Assembly: GCF_900109705.1 (NCBI RefSeq)
Contig: NZ_FOAI01000002.1
Location: forward strand, 248,001-312,000
Direction of reading: 5' to 3'
Length of the DNA: 64,000 nt
Source of the DNA: Roseivivax marinus
Lineage (GTDB): Bacteria > Pseudomonadota > Alphaproteobacteria > Rhodobacterales > Rhodobacteraceae
Position numbers and translations under genes: made by a program. This document shows, piece after piece, positions 28,789 to 38,578 of this stretch (the stretch's first letter is position 1; every line of letters starts with the position of its first letter). A model generated the notes under the pieces. The model worked only from the letters and a program-made list of their open reading frames with translations, did not search any database and had not been told where the DNA came from.

Positions 28789-30867
28789 ATGCCAAACCCG
28801 TCCCCCTTCGAGCAGTCTCTGCTGGAGCAGGTCAACCGTGCCCGCGCCAACCCCGCGGGAGAGTTCGACGTGCTGATCGCCGACGCCGCGACGCACACGG
28901 CCTACGACGCCGACGTGACCAACTCGCTGCGGGTGCGCGGGCCGGTCGGTGACGACGGAGAGCGCGAGGGCATAGACCTCGACCTCCTGCGCACACAACT
29001 CGATGCGATCCCGGCCGTCGCCCCGCTCGCCTGGAACGACGACCTGGCGGAGGCCGCGGATATCCATGCCGCCTATCTCATCGAGACGGACCAGCAGGTC
29101 CACGCGGGCCCGAACAACACCCGCTCCATCGACCGGGCGCAGGACGCGGGCTACGACCTCTCGCAGGGCGGTGGCATCAGCGAGAACATCTACGCCTTCT
29201 CCAAGAACGACGTGCACTCGCACGCGGGCATGTTCATCGACTGGTCGCTGGTGACCGAAAGCGGCATCCAGGAGCCCCCGGGCCACCGCAACAGCATCGT
29301 GAACCCCAACCGGGTCGAGACCGGCATCAGCGTGGTCGAGGTCACCGACCCGGCCAAGGACGTCGGCCCTTTCATGATGGTGCAGGTCTTCGGCAACCGG
29401 GGCAGCTACATGCCGCAGCTTCTGGGCGTGGTGATCTCGGACGGCGACGGCGACGATTTCTACGACATGGGCGAGGGCCTGGGCGGCGTGACGGTCACCG
29501 CCGAGGGCGCGGGCGGCACCTTCACCACCACGACATGGAACGCGGGCGGCTACCAGATGGCGCTCGCCCCCGGCACCTACGACGTCACCTTCTCGGGCGG
29601 GCCGCTGGGCGAGGTGGTGCTGGAGACCGGCGTCACCATGCCCGACCGCAACTTCAAGCTCGACGCGGTGCTCGAGGCGCCGGCGGCTCTCACGGGCCTT
29701 TCCGCGACCGAGGTGAGCGTGCCCGAGAACAGCACCGGCCCGCTGCTGACGGTGACCGCGCCCGCGGATTACACGGTGACGTTGGCCGGAGCCGATGCCG
29801 GCCTCTTCATCCTGGAGGGGGACGCGCTGCGCTTTGCCGCCCCGCCGGACTTCGAGACGCCGGCCGATGCCGGCGCCGACAACGTCTATGATCTGGAGGT
29901 CGTCTTCGAGAGTCCCGCCACCACGCCGACCCTCGGCAGCGCGATCTCGGCCGAGGCGGCGACAATCACCGTCACCGACGTGAGCGAGACCGCGCCCGCC
30001 CCTTCCGAGGGCGTTCTGCGGATCGGGACCGACGGGCCGGACGTGCTGGTGGGCACCGCGTTCGACGACACGCTCGCCGGGCAGGCCGGCAATGATTCGA
30101 TCTCGGCCGGAGACGGCGACGACAACATCTCGGGCTCGGACGGGAACGACACGATCGACGGCGGCGCGGGCGACGACAACATCGGCGGTGGACTGGGCGG
30201 CGACACGGTGCGCGGCGGCGCCGGCAACGACACCATCGGTGGCGGACGCGGGAACGACACCGCCACCGGCAACGGCGGCGACGACATCGTCAACGGCGGC
30301 CAGGGTGACGATATGCTCTACGGAGAGGCCGGCGACGACACATCGGGGGCAGGCTTCGGAGACGACATCGTCTCGGGCGGTGCGGGCAATGACAGCCTTG
30401 GTGGCGGCACCGGCCAGGACACGCTGTTCTCGCACGACGGCAACGACGCCATCGGCGGAGGCGAGGGCGACGACTCCATCTCGGGCGGTGCGGGCGACGA
30501 CTTCCTCGCCGGGGGCGGGCGCGATGACACGATCGACGGCGGTGCGGGCAACGACACGCTGAACTCGGGCGCCGGAAGCGATCTTCTGCGCGGCGGTGTC
30601 GGGGCGGACGTTTTCGTCTGGACCTCCGGCGATGCTGGCGCGGTGGACCGCATCGAGGATTTCGAGGACGGTCGCGACAGCCTGACCCTCGCCGGCGTGC
30701 AGAACGCGCCCGGCAGCGGGCTGGCCGGCAAGCTGGCCGCGCTCGATGTGACGGACGTGCTGATCGACGGCGTGGCAGGAGTCAGAATCGCGTATCACGC
30801 GCAATTCATCGAGATCGTCGGGGTGACTTCGGACGGCTTCGGGCTCGAGGATCTCACGTTCCTGTGA
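28789..30867 (+). CDS. Secreted CAP-domain protein with RTX repeats (copy 1)
   Basis: A 692-residue protein with no N-terminal signal peptide. Residues 1 to about 205 form a CAP/SCP domain ([44 protein letters not shown]). Next comes a small beta domain (about 215-300) and a cadherin-like segment (about 305-400). About 20 tandem RTX nonapeptides of the GGxGxDxxx type then bind calcium, before a hydrophobic C-terminal tail. This layout is that of a type I secreted protein. An AGGAGA site precedes the ATG. The downstream gene is a paralogue with a closely matching RTX block. Confidence 0.9.
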   Translation: MPNPSPFEQSLLEQVNRARANPAGEFDVLIADAATHTAYDADVTNSLRVRGPVGDDGEREGIDLDLLRTQLDAIPAVAPLAWNDDLAEAADIHAAYLIETDQQVHAGPNNTRSIDRAQDAGYDLSQGGGISENIYAFSKNDVHSHAGMFIDWSLVTESGIQEPPGHRNSIVNPNRVETGISVVEVTDPAKDVGPFMMVQVFGNRGSYMPQLLGVVISDGDGDDFYDMGEGLGGVTVTAEGAGGTFTTTTWNAGGYQMALAPGTYDVTFSGGPLGEVVLETGVTMPDRNFKLDAVLEAPAALTGLSATEVSVPENSTGPLLTVTAPADYTVTLAGADAGLFILEGDALRFAAPPDFETPADAGADNVYDLEVVFESPATTPTLGSAISAEAATITVTDVSETAPAPSEGVLRIGTDGPDVLVGTAFDDTLAGQAGNDSISAGDGDDNISGSDGNDTIDGGAGDDNIGGGLGGDTVRGGAGNDTIGGGRGNDTATGNGGDDIVNGGQGDDMLYGEAGDDTSGAGFGDDIVSGGAGNDSLGGGTGQDTLFSHDGNDAIGGGEGDDSISGGAGDDFLAGGGRDDTIDGGAGNDTLNSGAGSDLLRGGVGADVFVWTSGDAGAVDRIEDFEDGRDSLTLAGVQNAPGSGLAGKLAALDVTDVLIDGVAGVRIAYHAQFIEIVGVTSDGFGLEDLTFL

Positions 30868-30953
30868 GGATTCATTGACCCGAATGCTCAGCAAATGGCG
30901 GGTTTTTGCCGCTTTCGCGCCAAGGGATCAACCTTTTCTATAGATATCGAATG

Positions 30954-30977
30954 CAGCATTGCCCACGCAGTGCTGCT
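30954..30977. other. Stem-loop between the two CAP-RTX genes
   Basis: A 10-bp stem (GCAGCATTGC / GCAGTGCTGC, one mismatch that can pair as G-U in RNA) with a CCAC loop lies in the 184-bp spacer. It may lie in the leader of the second gene. A TATAGAT sequence at 30940-30946 just before it could be a -10 element. No T-run follows. Confidence 0.35.
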
Positions 30978-31051
30978 TCGCTAGCGGGGGCCGCACAGGC
31001 ACCTGCGCTAACCCTCCGGTTGTGCGGTGCACCATCGAGACCGGAGAAAAA

Positions 31052-32920
31052 ATGACCGTCGACATCTACGCGCCGACATCCAGCGACTCGCTCAGCCTGA
31101 CCGAACTCGATCTGTATCACATGATCATGGATTACCGCGCGGCTTCGGGCCTGCCGGCGATCCCGCTGTCGCAAAGCCTGACCACCGTTGCCGGTCGGCA
31201 CACGCTGGACAGCTATCACAACATCGAGGCGGCGGGCGTCTCCCTGCCCTCGGGCTACAGCTCGCCCTCGTGGATCCACAGCTGGTCGGACGCCTATTAC
31301 GATGGCAGCGATTCCTCGGTCATGCGCGATGCGCCTTCCCGGCTCGGCACCGGCTATCCGGGCGGCGGCTACGAGATCAGCGTCGCCGGCGCGCAGAGCA
31401 TCCGCCAGACGCTCGACATGTGGATCGATTCGCCGGGCCACAACCAGCTGCTGGTGAACCTCAATTCCTATTCGGACGATACCTGGAACGCGATCGGCGT
31501 CGGCGTGGGCTTCAACGCTCCGGTCTCGGGCGGCTCGTTCACCTACGGAAACTACTTCCACGTCTGGTTCGGCAAGGTCGCCGACCCGGCAGGCCCGCCG
31601 GTGATCGACGGCACCAACGCGGGCGAACTGATCGAGATGACCAATTTCGCCGACGAGGTGCGCGACCGCGGCGGCAACGACACCGTGATCGGCTATTCCG
31701 GCAACGATACGTTCTACGTGGGCGGCGGGGCCAATGACTTCCGCGGCGGCGACGGCACGGATCGCGCCGTGATTCCGGCCACCTTCGCGCAAGTCACCGC
31801 GACGGTCGACGGCTCGGTGGCGCAGATCACGCTGAACGGAACAACCAGCACCTATCGCGGCATCGAGGTCTTCGCATTCTCCGACGGCACGACCCGGGCG
31901 CTCGGCCAGCTGAACGGCGGCACCTCGGGTGGCGACCGCGACGGTGCCAGCGACGGTGGCGGTGTCGGCGCCCCGCAGGAGCACGACCAGGAAGCCGTGG
32001 ACCTGTTCCCGGTCTCCAGCGACCGCGGCGAGACCGGCGAGGCCGGCGGTTCGGGCGGCGAGGGTCAGGAAATGATCGGCACGGACGCGGGCGACGAGAT
32101 CTCCGGCACCTCCGCAGACGATACCATCGCGGGCCAGGGCGGCCACGACATGCTGTCGGCCGGCGGCGGCAACGACAATATCTCGGGGTCGGACGGCAAC
32201 GACACGATCTCGGCCGGGTCGGGCCACGACAACGTCGGCGGCGGTCTCGGCAACGACGAGATCTGGGGCGCCGGAGGCAACGACACCATCGGCGCGGGCC
32301 GCGGAAACGACTACGTCAACGCCGGTCCGGGCAACGACGTCGCCAACGGCGGCCAGGGCGACGACATGATCTTCGGTGAGGACGGTGACGACACCACCGG
32401 CGCCGGCTTCGGTGACGACACGGTCGCAGGCGGCTCCGGCCACGACAGCCTGGGCGGCGGTACCGGGCAGGACATGATCGCGGGCCACGGCGGCAATGAC
32501 GCCATCGGTGGCGGCGAGGGCAACGATTCGATCTCCGGCGGCGACGGCAACGACTTTCTCGCAGGCGGTGGCCGCGACGACGTGATCTACGGCGGCTCGG
32601 GCGCGGACACGATCAACGGGGGCGACGGCAACGACGCGCTCTACGGCGGCACCGGCGCGGACGTCTTCGTCTGGAACGAGTACGAGGCCGGCGCGACCGA
32701 CACGATCTACGGGTTCCAGGACGGCGTCGACACGCTGCGACTGGCGGACGTGTCGAACGCACCGGGTACCGGCCTGGCCGGCAAGCTCGATGCGCTCAAC
32801 ATCACCGACATCGTGGTGGACGGCGTCGCGGGCGTCCGCGTGGGCTACCAGGGCAACGGAATCGAGATTCCCGGCCTCAGCGCCGCGCAGATCACCCTCG
32901 ACGACATCATGTTCCTTTGA
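31052..32920 (+). CDS. Secreted CAP-domain protein with RTX repeats (copy 2)
   Basis: A 622-residue paralogue of the upstream gene. Its N-terminal CAP domain is of a different subtype (ELDLYHMIMDYRAASGLPAI; WIHSWSDAYYDG; MWIDSPGHNQLL) and occupies about residues 1-190. A calcium-repeat-like DRGGNDTVIGYSGNDTFYVG segment and a Gly/Glu-rich linker follow. About 20 RTX nonapeptides come next, in register with copy 1, with the same hydrophobic tail type (GLAGKLDALNITDIVVDGVA). There is no signal peptide, so export by type I secretion is expected. GGAGAAA precedes the ATG. Function of the CAP domain (protease-like, lipid- or ligand-binding) is not predictable. Confidence 0.9.
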   Translation: MTVDIYAPTSSDSLSLTELDLYHMIMDYRAASGLPAIPLSQSLTTVAGRHTLDSYHNIEAAGVSLPSGYSSPSWIHSWSDAYYDGSDSSVMRDAPSRLGTGYPGGGYEISVAGAQSIRQTLDMWIDSPGHNQLLVNLNSYSDDTWNAIGVGVGFNAPVSGGSFTYGNYFHVWFGKVADPAGPPVIDGTNAGELIEMTNFADEVRDRGGNDTVIGYSGNDTFYVGGGANDFRGGDGTDRAVIPATFAQVTATVDGSVAQITLNGTTSTYRGIEVFAFSDGTTRALGQLNGGTSGGDRDGASDGGGVGAPQEHDQEAVDLFPVSSDRGETGEAGGSGGEGQEMIGTDAGDEISGTSADDTIAGQGGHDMLSAGGGNDNISGSDGNDTISAGSGHDNVGGGLGNDEIWGAGGNDTIGAGRGNDYVNAGPGNDVANGGQGDDMIFGEDGDDTTGAGFGDDTVAGGSGHDSLGGGTGQDMIAGHGGNDAIGGGEGNDSISGGDGNDFLAGGGRDDVIYGGSGADTINGGDGNDALYGGTGADVFVWNEYEAGATDTIYGFQDGVDTLRLADVSNAPGTGLAGKLDALNITDIVVDGVAGVRVGYQGNGIEIPGLSAAQITLDDIMFL

Positions 32921-32928
32921 ACGTGGCG

Positions 32929-32964
32929 CCCCGTCCGCCCGGGTCGACTTCCGGGCGGACGGGG
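32929..32964 (+). terminator. 14-bp perfect hairpin after CAP-RTX copy 2
   Basis: CCCCGTCCGCCCGG pairs perfectly with CCGGGCGGACGGGG around an 8-nt loop, 8 bp after the stop codon. No long T-run follows, but stem strength and position make termination likely. Confidence 0.6.
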
Positions 32965-33159
32965 TGGTCCGGCAGCGTTCGCCCGTGACCTTTCGGGAAT
33001 CGCCACCGCCGTTTTCGCAGACCCACCACGGGGCCGCGGCCGGTCCAGGCAACCGCGGCACGACGGCTCGACCACCCTCGCTCCGCGCCGCGCAGGGCGT
33101 TCCCCTGCACGGCGCGATATGTCATCACGAGGCCGGCAGGACGACGCGCGGGGGCACAG

Positions 33160-34419
33160 GTGAAGATCCTAATCATCCACCAGAATTTTCCGGGACAATA
33201 CAAGCACCTCGCCCCGGCGCTGGCGGCGCGCGGGCACCAGGTCGTGGCGCTCACGCCCAAGGTCGACAAGCCGCAGACGTGGAAGGGCGTGCGCCTCGTA
33301 CCCTACCGGATCACCGGCAGCTCGACCAAGGGCATCCATCCGTGGCTACAGGACTTCGAGACCAAGGTCCTCCGCGGCCAGTCCTGCTACGACGCCGCCC
33401 TCGTCCTGCGTGAGCGCGGCTTCACCCCGGACGTCATCCTTGCCCACCACGGCTGGGGCGAGAGCCTGTTTCTCAAGGATGTCTGGCCCGGCGCGCGCAT
33501 GGGCCTCTACTGCGAGCTCTATCACCTGACCACCGAGGAATTCACCCGCTTCGACCCCGAGTTCGACCGCAAGGGCACCGAGCGCGACGGACTTCGCATC
33601 CGGCTGAAGAACCTCAACAACCGCCTGCACGAAGAGGTCATGGACGCCGGCATCAGCCCGACCCGGTTCCAGGCCTCCACCTTTCCCGAGACATGGCAGG
33701 ACCGGATCACCGTTGCCCATGACGGCGTCGACACCGACCTCGTGCGCCCGGACCCCGAAGCGCGGCTCGACCTCGACACCGGCCAGGTGCTGACCCGCGA
33801 CGACGAAGTCATCACCTTCATCAACCGCAATCTCGAACCCTATCGCGGCTACCACGTCTTCATGCGCGCCCTGCCCGAGATTCTCCGCCGCCGGCCAAAC
33901 GCCCAGATCGTGCTGATCGGCGGCGACGAGGTGAGCTACGGCGCCAAGGCCCCCGACGGCAAAAGCTGGAAGCAGATCTTCATCGACGAGGTGCGCGCCG
34001 AGATTTCCGATGCCGACTGGGCCCGCGTGCATTTCCTGGGCCGGGTGCCCTACGAGCGGTTCCTCGCGATGATGCAGATCAGCCGGGTGCACGTGTACCT
34101 GACCTACCCGTTCGTCCTGTCATGGTCGCTGCTCGAGGCGATGAGCGCGGAATGCGCCATTCTCGCGTCGGACACGGCACCGGTGCGCGAGGCGCTGACA
34201 GAGGACGAGACCGGGCGGATGGTCGACTTCTTCGACCGGGCGGGGCTGGTGGACCGACTGTGCGAGTTGCTCGACGACGGGGATGCGCGCACCCGGCTGG
34301 GCCGCGCGGCGCGCGAGCACGTGCGCGAGACCTATGATCTCACGCGGGTCTGCCTGCCGCGTCACGTGGAATGGGTGGAATCGTTGCCCGACCTGACGCC
34401 GCGCCCGCCGCGGGACTGA
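33160..34419 (+). CDS. GT4-family glycosyltransferase
   Basis: A 419-residue GT-B glycosyltransferase. The N-terminal domain opens MKILIIHQNFPGQYKHLAPALA from a GTG start. The C-terminal GT4 domain has FINRNLEPYRGYHVFMRALPEI, VHFLGRVPYERFL and the retaining-enzyme motif around SWSLLEAMSAECAIL, with the nucleotide-sugar-contacting Glu. Donor and acceptor are unknown. There are no other polysaccharide genes beside it, so it may act on a stand-alone envelope or protein substrate. It ends in front of a hairpin and a convergent lipoprotein gene. Confidence 0.88.
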   Translation: MKILIIHQNFPGQYKHLAPALAARGHQVVALTPKVDKPQTWKGVRLVPYRITGSSTKGIHPWLQDFETKVLRGQSCYDAALVLRERGFTPDVILAHHGWGESLFLKDVWPGARMGLYCELYHLTTEEFTRFDPEFDRKGTERDGLRIRLKNLNNRLHEEVMDAGISPTRFQASTFPETWQDRITVAHDGVDTDLVRPDPEARLDLDTGQVLTRDDEVITFINRNLEPYRGYHVFMRALPEILRRRPNAQIVLIGGDEVSYGAKAPDGKSWKQIFIDEVRAEISDADWARVHFLGRVPYERFLAMMQISRVHVYLTYPFVLSWSLLEAMSAECAILASDTAPVREALTEDETGRMVDFFDRAGLVDRLCELLDDGDARTRLGRAAREHVRETYDLTRVCLPRHVEWVESLPDLTPRPPRD

Positions 34420-34423
34420 CGGC

Positions 34424-34447
34424 ATCCGCGGGGATGGCCCCGCGGAT
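34424..34447. terminator. Hairpin between convergent genes
   Basis: A 10-bp perfect stem (ATCCGCGGGG / CCCCGCGGAT) with an ATGG loop lies between the glycosyltransferase stop and the convergent lipoprotein stop. The symmetry could serve both strands, but neither side has a T-run. Confidence 0.5.
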
Positions 34448-34454
34448 CAGGATC

Positions 34455-34961
34455 TCAGAACCGGTCGGCGCTGTCGCGCAGCTGGCGCGCACGGGTAAGG
34501 ATCGCATCCTCGACCGCGCGCACCGTGGCCGGCGCGACCGGGCCCGAGCGCGTGGCCAGTGCCACGTTCAGCGACCGCGCATCGAGTGCGGGATCCGAGA
34601 TGTAAATCGTCGCGCGGTAGGCCGTGCCGCCGCCCGGGGGCACGCCGTAGCCGGTGGTGATGACGCCGGTGAAGGGATCGACCGATTCCATCGGCAGGAA
34701 GCTCAGCGTCTCGAGCGAGGCGTTCCAGATGTAGCGGTTCACCGCGCCGACCTGAGACCCGTCCTGACGCGGGCGGAACAGGTCCCACACCGTCGACGAG
34801 GGCGGCCCCTGCTCGCCATAGACCTCACGGTCGATGATCTCCTGCGGGTCGCGGGTGGGCAGCGGCTGCTGGTCGGATGGGGCGCGGGTCGTTCCGCAGG
34901 AGGCCAGAACGGCCCCCGCGGCGGCCAGGCCAATAATGGTGCGCGTGCGCGTGGTCAGCAT
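34455..34961 (-). CDS. DUF3576-type lipoprotein
   Basis: A 168-residue predicted lipoprotein. The signal peptide ends at the lipobox in GAVLASCGTTRAPS. The mature part has VNRYIWNASLETLSFLPMES and DPFTGVITTGYG, which fit the alphaproteobacterial DUF3576 family. Its function is unknown; it probably sits at the periplasmic face of a membrane. The start at 34961 is the Met that gives a normal signal peptide. Confidence 0.85.
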   Translation of the reverse strand: MLTTRTRTIIGLAAAGAVLASCGTTRAPSDQQPLPTRDPQEIIDREVYGEQGPPSSTVWDLFRPRQDGSQVGAVNRYIWNASLETLSFLPMESVDPFTGVITTGYGVPPGGGTAYRATIYISDPALDARSLNVALATRSGPVAPATVRAVEDAILTRARQLRDSADRF

Positions 34962-35271
34962 CGTCCCCGTTCCCCCGGCCCGCGCCGGATCGTTCCTGCG
35001 TGTTCCAACCGTCCTTACAAGGCCCCGCCGGACACGACAAGTCGGGTCGTTCCTCGACCCCGCGGGCGGCGCGCGACGGCCACGCCCGCCCGTGCGGGAG
35101 GACCGTCCCGCAGGCGTTCCGGGGCTTTGTGGCAATTGTGCATCATCGAAAAGCTTGTTCCGGGGCGCCCGGCGCATCGTCTTGCAAGGTTCGGGCCTCG
35201 CGGCGCATAGACGATCCCATCAAGGCCGGGCTTCCGGATTGGTACGTGCCTTAGAACACATGAGGGAACAC
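34962..35271. other. Divergent spacer upstream of the porin gene
   Basis: This 310-bp stretch lies between the lipoprotein gene (-) and the porin gene (+) and should hold both promoters. A 7-bp stem TGCGGGA / TCCCGCA (35093-35112) is present. No open frame looks coding. I cannot assign promoter boxes with confidence. Confidence 0.5.
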
Positions 35272-36273
35272 ATGAAAAAGCTTCTTCTTGCATCCACCGC
35301 GCTGGTTGCAACCGCAGGCGTCGCATCGGCCCAGGACCTCGGCGTTGCCCTGACCGGCCAAGCCGAGATGGGTATCTTCGACAACGGCAACGACGACAGC
35401 CAGTTCTTCACCGACCTGGACGTCACCTTCACCATGACCGGTGAGTCGGACAACGGCATCTCGTTCGGTGCAACGATCGACCTCGACGAGGCGACCGACC
35501 AGCCCGACTTCGAGAACCCGGCGGTTCAGGGCGGCGAGAACATGTTCGTGTCGTACGGCGGCGCAACCCTGACCATGGGTGACACCGACGGCGCGTACGA
35601 CGCCGTGATGCCGGAAATGGCACTTGCAGCGGGCTCGCTGAACGACGACGAAACCGGCCACGCCGGCTTCGACGACCAGGACGGTCACCTGATCCTCGGC
35701 ACCGACTCGGGCCTCTCGCTCGACGGCGCTGGCGACGGCCAGATCGCTCGCTTCGACTACGCCTTCAACGCCTTCACCTTCTCGCTGTCGGCTGAGCAGC
35801 TGGCAAACGGTGCAGACGTTCCGGGGATCGGCGACACCGCCTACGGCCTCGGCGTTGCATACGCCGGCGACTTCTCGGGCGTCGCAATCGAAGCCGGCCT
35901 CGGCTACCAGACCATCGAAGACGCGGTTGACACCTACGGCCTCGCCGTGACCGCAGGTCTCTCGAACGGCCTGTCCTTCGGCGCGACCTACTCGCAGTCG
36001 GACATCGACGATGACTTCATCGCACTCGGCGACGACACCGTGACCCACTACGGCCTCGGCATCGGCTACGAGATGAACGCATTCGAAGTCGGCGTGAACT
36101 ACGGCGTGTACGAGAACGACGGCGACGAGCTGTCGGGCTACGGCATCGCAGCCCTGTACGACTTCGGCGGCGGTCTCTCCATGCGTGCCGGCTACGGCAA
36201 CTCGGAGTTCGACGGCGTGTTCGGCGGCGGCGACGTGGACACCTACTCGATCGGTCTCCGCATGAGCTTCTGA
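35272..36273 (+). CDS. Porin
   Basis: A 333-residue outer-membrane beta-barrel porin of the alphaproteobacterial type. The Sec signal peptide MKKLLLASTALVATAGVASA is clear. The mature protein is strongly acidic, alternates hydrophobic and polar residues and ends in Phe (YSIGLRMSF), the usual barrel-assembly signal. The start at 35272 follows TGAGGGA; an in-frame ATG at 35260 would only lengthen the signal peptide. Codon choice (more GCA and GTT than neighbours) suggests high expression. A strong terminator follows. Confidence 0.93.
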   Translation: MKKLLLASTALVATAGVASAQDLGVALTGQAEMGIFDNGNDDSQFFTDLDVTFTMTGESDNGISFGATIDLDEATDQPDFENPAVQGGENMFVSYGGATLTMGDTDGAYDAVMPEMALAAGSLNDDETGHAGFDDQDGHLILGTDSGLSLDGAGDGQIARFDYAFNAFTFSLSAEQLANGADVPGIGDTAYGLGVAYAGDFSGVAIEAGLGYQTIEDAVDTYGLAVTAGLSNGLSFGATYSQSDIDDDFIALGDDTVTHYGLGIGYEMNAFEVGVNYGVYENDGDELSGYGIAALYDFGGGLSMRAGYGNSEFDGVFGGGDVDTYSIGLRMSF

Positions 36274-36298
36274 TCCATCCAGGATCGGACTTTGAGGG

Positions 36299-36330
36299 AA
36301 GAGCGGGCCTTGCGCCCGCTCTTTTCTTTT
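36299..36330 (+). terminator. Rho-independent terminator of the porin gene
   Basis: A 10-bp stem (AAGAGCGGGC / GCCCGCTCTT) with a 5-nt loop is followed by a T-rich tail (TTCTTTT). It lies 25 bp after the porin stop. Confidence 0.9.
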
Positions 36331-36372
36331 GTGGGCGCGCCTCCTATCCCTGAGCCGGACCAAGGAGACGTC

Positions 36373-37842
36373 ATGCGCCCCGCCCCCGCCGCCAGCCCCG
36401 ATGCACGCTACGCCGCCGCCCTCAAGAGGATCGAGGCCGGCGCCTTCGACGCGGCCCGGACCGAGCTGACGGCCCTGCGGATGGAGCGGCCCAAGGCGGC
36501 CGAGATACCGTTTCAGCTGTCGCGGATCGCCGGCTTCACCGGAGACCCCGACCGGCGCGCGCAGGAGATCGACCGCGCGCTGGCGCTCAAGCCCGACACG
36601 CCCGCCCTGATCGACGCGGCCATCGCGGCGCACACGCTGCTTGGTGACCACGACCGCGTGCTGGCGCTGCACGACGCGCGTATCCGGATCGCCCCGAAGC
36701 CGCTGCACGCCAGGACGGACAAGGCGCTCTACCTCCAGCAGGCGGGGCGCTTCGATGAAGCCGAGGCGCTGCTGCGCGGGCTGATCGAGAAGCACCCGAA
36801 AGAAGGCACGCTCTATCGCGTCCTCTTCGCGACGATCCCGGTCGCGGCGGACGATCCGTTGATGACGCGGCTGACCAGGCTGCTGGCGGACAAGGGCATG
36901 TCGGACAACGCCCGGCTCCACGCGCATTACGCAATGGCCAAGGCGCTGGAGGATCAGGGGCGCCACGACGAGATCTTCGCCCACCTCCACGCCGCCAACC
37001 GTCTTCAACGCGCCGCCGCACCCTACGATCGCGAGGCGCAGAGGCGCGAGCAGGCGGCGTGGCGCGCGGCGCAGGACGGCGCGAACCTTGTGCCCGTGGG
37101 AGGGTCCGAAGCCCCCCGCCCGGTCTTCGTCATCGGGATGCCGCGCTCGGGTACCACCCTGGCCGAGCGGATCATCGGCGCCCATCCCCACGCCCGCGCC
37201 GGTGGTGAGCTGGCCCATGCCTTGCGTCTGGTCTGGGACGGATTCGTCAAGAACGGACGGGTCACGCCCCTCGCATCGGTCCCGCCGCAGGCGCTCAAGG
37301 CGCTCGGGCGGACCTACCGCGCCCGGTTGCGCCATGACACCGGGGCGGCCGAAGGCGTCGCCACCGACAAGTCAATCCAGTCGCATCTCGTGATGGGCTA
37401 CCTTGCGAAAGCCCTGCCCGACGCGCGCTTCGTGGCGATCCGGCGCGATCCGCGCGATGTGGCGTTGTCGATCTACAAGAACCACTTCCGCACCGGCACG
37501 CACCGCTATTCCAACGACCTTGCCGACATCGCGCACGCGATCAAGGCGCACCGGGCGAGCCTCGACCACTGGCGCGACCGCCTGCCCGAGCGGGTGACCG
37601 AGGTGCGCTACGAGGACCTCGTGGCCGAGCCGGAACCGACCGCGCGTCGCCTCGTCGCGGCGGCGGGTCTCGACTGGGACCCGGCCTGCCTTGACTTCCG
37701 GGGGACGGGCGGCACCGTCAAGACGCTCAGCGTGGCGCAGGTCCGCCAGCCGATCCACTCCGGGCGGCGCGAGGCCTGGCGGCGCCACGAAACCGACCTT
37801 TCACCCTTCTTCGACGCCTGGGGAGACGACCCGTGGGACTGA
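36373..37842 (+). CDS. TPR-domain sulfotransferase
   Basis: A 489-residue fusion. The N-terminal half (about residues 10-230) consists of TPR-like helical repeats (YAAALKRIEAGAFDAARTEL; KALYLQQAGRFDEAEALLR). The C-terminal half is a sulfotransferase with the 5'-phosphosulfate loop PVFVIGMPRSGTTLAERII and the 3'-phosphate motif AIRRDPRDVALSIYKNHF. It should transfer sulfate from PAPS to an unknown acceptor. The start at 36373 follows AAGGAGACGTC. The next gene starts 10 bp before its stop, so the two are coupled. Confidence 0.88.
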   Translation: MRPAPAASPDARYAAALKRIEAGAFDAARTELTALRMERPKAAEIPFQLSRIAGFTGDPDRRAQEIDRALALKPDTPALIDAAIAAHTLLGDHDRVLALHDARIRIAPKPLHARTDKALYLQQAGRFDEAEALLRGLIEKHPKEGTLYRVLFATIPVAADDPLMTRLTRLLADKGMSDNARLHAHYAMAKALEDQGRHDEIFAHLHAANRLQRAAAPYDREAQRREQAAWRAAQDGANLVPVGGSEAPRPVFVIGMPRSGTTLAERIIGAHPHARAGGELAHALRLVWDGFVKNGRVTPLASVPPQALKALGRTYRARLRHDTGAAEGVATDKSIQSHLVMGYLAKALPDARFVAIRRDPRDVALSIYKNHFRTGTHRYSNDLADIAHAIKAHRASLDHWRDRLPERVTEVRYEDLVAEPEPTARRLVAAAGLDWDPACLDFRGTGGTVKTLSVAQVRQPIHSGRREAWRRHETDLSPFFDAWGDDPWD

Positions 37843-38486
37843 CCGATATCCGCGACCGCATCGACACCGCCGCCCGGGAGGCAGGCCGAGACCCGGCCGA
37901 CGTGCATCTCATCGCGATCTCGAAGGTGCAGCCGAACGAGCGGGTCGAAGCGGTGCTTAAGGAGGGCCACCGCCTGTTCGGCGAGAACAAGGTGCAGGAA
38001 GCTGAGTCGAAATGGCCCGGCTTCCGCGAGCGCTACGCGGGCACGCAGGTGCATCTCGTCGGGCCGCTGCAATCGAACAAGGCGCGGAAGGCGATAGACC
38101 TGTTCGACGCGATCCACTCACTCGACCGGCCAAAGCTCGCCAACACCCTCGCGCGGCTGGCGCAGGAGACGGGCACCTGCCCGGACCTCTTCGTGCAGGT
38201 CAACACCGGCGAGGAGGAGCAGAAGGCCGGCATTCTGCCCCGCGACGCCGATGCGTTCATCGCCGACTGCCGGGACCTCGACCTGCCGGTGCGCGGCCTC
38301 ATGTGCATCCCGCCGGTGGACGAGACCCCGTCGCTGCACTTCGCGCTTCTGGCGAAGATCGCGGAACGCAACGGGCTCGAGGGGCTGTCGATGGGCATGT
38401 CGGCGGACTTCGAGGAAGCCATCGCCCTCGGCGCCACGCATGTCCGCGTGGGCTCCGCGATCTTTGGCGCGCGGGTCTACGACTAG
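37833..38486 (+). CDS. yggS: YggS/PLPBP family pyridoxal phosphate homeostasis protein
   Basis: A 217-residue PLP-binding protein of the alanine-racemase N-terminal fold, involved in vitamin B6 and amino-acid homeostasis. The PLP-binding Lys is residue 31 in LIAISKVQP. FGENKVQEAESKWP, HLVGPLQSNKARKAI and GLSMGMSADFEEAIALGATHVRVGSAIFG are typical family motifs split across the chain. It uses a GTG start overlapping the sulfotransferase 3' end by 10 bp. Confidence 0.94.
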   Translation: MGLTDIRDRIDTAAREAGRDPADVHLIAISKVQPNERVEAVLKEGHRLFGENKVQEAESKWPGFRERYAGTQVHLVGPLQSNKARKAIDLFDAIHSLDRPKLANTLARLAQETGTCPDLFVQVNTGEEEQKAGILPRDADAFIADCRDLDLPVRGLMCIPPVDETPSLHFALLAKIAERNGLEGLSMGMSADFEEAIALGATHVRVGSAIFGARVYD

Positions 38487-38578
38487 GGTTTGCCGCACCT
38501 CTCGCGGACCGGGTGACATCGCGGAACGGCATCACTATAAGCCGCCGCGACACATCATCCGAGCGCAAGAGGTCCCCC

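Noticed and set aside
30060-30640. Regular short DNA repeats that might suggest a CRISPR or satellite array
   Set aside because: The periodicity is 27 bp in frame and encodes RTX nonapeptides; repeats are imperfect and there are no spacers.
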